This document shows positions 63,650 through 64,000 of a stretch of 64,000 nt of DNA, piece after piece. Within the stretch, counting starts at the first letter, position 1. Each line of letters starts with the position of its first letter. The stretch is from Cardiobacteriaceae bacterium. Lineage in GTDB: Bacteria; Pseudomonadota; Gammaproteobacteria; Cardiobacteriales; Cardiobacteriaceae. The stretch lies in contig JAUMXB010000010.1 in the NCBI GenBank assembly GCA_030529365.1, positions 1 through 64,000 of the forward strand, read 5' to 3'. The position numbers and the translations under genes are program-made. Below the pieces are notes generated by a model. That model was not told the DNA's origin. It did not search any database and saw only the letters and a list, made by a program, of their open reading frames with translations.

Positions 63650-64000
63650 TTAGTCTTTCAGCTCGTCGGTGATGATGTTGTGATTGGTGTAAACGCAGAC
63701 ATCGGCGGCGATTTCCAGGCTTTTGCGGGCAATGTCGAGCGCGTTCATGTCGGTGTTGTGATAAAGCGCGCGGGCAGCGGAAAGGGCGAACATGCCGCCT
63801 GAGCCAATGGCGGCGATATGGTCTTCCGGTTCGACGATGTCGCCGTTGCCAGAGAGAATGAGGGTGTGATCAGGATCGGCGACGATGAGCATGGCTTCCA
63901 GACGGCGCAGGGCGCGGTCGGTGCGCCATTCCTTGGCAAGCTCGACGGCGGCGCGCAAAAGCTGGCCGTTTTGCGCTTCGAGCTTGGCTTCGAAGAGTTC
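63650..64000 (-). CDS. hslV: ATP-dependent protease subunit HslV (C-terminal part, cut by window end)
   Basis: The last 116 codons plus stop. [60 protein letters not shown] is the HslV core, with the GSGG motif of the Ntn-hydrolase fold. The N-terminal catalytic Thr lies beyond the window. Upstream partner of hslU, separated from it by the tandem repeat block. Confidence 0.95.
   Translation of the reverse strand, partial: ELFEAKLEAQNGQLLRAAVELAKEWRTDRALRRLEAMLIVADPDHTLILSGNGDIVEPEDHIAAIGSGGMFALSAARALYHNTDMNALDIARKSLEIAADVCVYTNHNIITDELKD

Overview
The window reads as the chromosome of a Gram-negative gammaproteobacterium. My best guess is a Cardiobacterium-like member of the Cardiobacteriaceae. 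The grounds are E. coli-like protein families, a Slam/surface-lipoprotein pair, a FimX-like type IV pilus regulator and mevalonate-pathway kinases. This placement is inference from protein resemblance only. Coding density is high. Most genes are GC-rich, but the Slam module and the ground downstream of it (about 16.7-22.0 kb) are clearly more AT-rich.

Layout. 0-0.7 kb: IS5-family remnant. 1.0-4.7 kb: fecBCDE-like ferric citrate importer (minus). 5.2-6.7 kb: exbB-exbD-tonB (minus), divergent from a HugZ-type haem-utilisation gene. 8.0-9.0 kb: a porin with a strong promoter and terminator. 9.5-14.9 kb (minus): a secreted beta-rich protein, grxB, mvaD, mevalonate kinase and two EamA exporters. 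15.1-16.7 kb: pckA. 17.0-20.4 kb: a surface lipoprotein and its Slam translocon, followed by IS5 and IS630 remnants. 22.1-24.2 kb: an MBL hydrolase, smpB and divergent ratA-ratB. 24.3-25.6 kb: a DUF3100 membrane protein. 25.7-33.5 kb: initiator tRNA, rimP, nusA, infB, rbfA, truB, an HhH protein and queA. 33.5-34.6 kb: two glycine-zipper lipoproteins. 34.9-39.4 kb: hom-recJ-thrC. 39.9-43.0 kb: dadA divergent from an Lrp-type regulator and rlmD. 43.2-44.3 kb: class II aldolase. 44.5-48.3 kb (minus): DedA, YdfG and the FimX-like protein. 48.6-54.4 kb: nitronate monooxygenase-like gene, mnmC, a small anchored protein, an MFS transporter and convergent cca. 54.7-58.2 kb: a secreted FmdE-like protein with a candidate Fur box, rsmI, gmk and an EamA exporter. 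59.0-64.0 kb: yjdM, an FAH-family hydrolase, a DUF1543 protein, a TetR-type regulator with a poly-C tract, hslU and the end of hslV.

The most striking unexplained feature is a family of 18 intergenic elements. They are built from three palindromic modules: AAGCGCTT cores, TGAGAAATTTTCTCA-type boxes and TGGTAAAAA...CTAT end boxes. In 13 of the 16 two-core copies the two cores are exactly 31 bp apart (about three helical turns). Several copies supply or touch the stop codon of the adjoining gene, and others fill the whole gap up to the next start codon. This looks like an array of protein-binding sites, or a domesticated mobile repeat, rather than RNA hairpins. A second oddity is a 170-bp tandem repeat before hslU. 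It carries three extra copies of the hslU ribosome-binding site, start codon and first 14 codons, each read into a 19-residue dead end.

How the genes work together. The fec importer, TonB-ExbBD, HugZ, the Slam module and the Fur-box gene form an iron/haem theme on the left and middle. The rest is mostly translation and RNA-modification housekeeping (rimP to queA, rlmD, rsmI, mnmC, cca, smpB) with threonine, gluconeogenic and isoprenoid metabolism.
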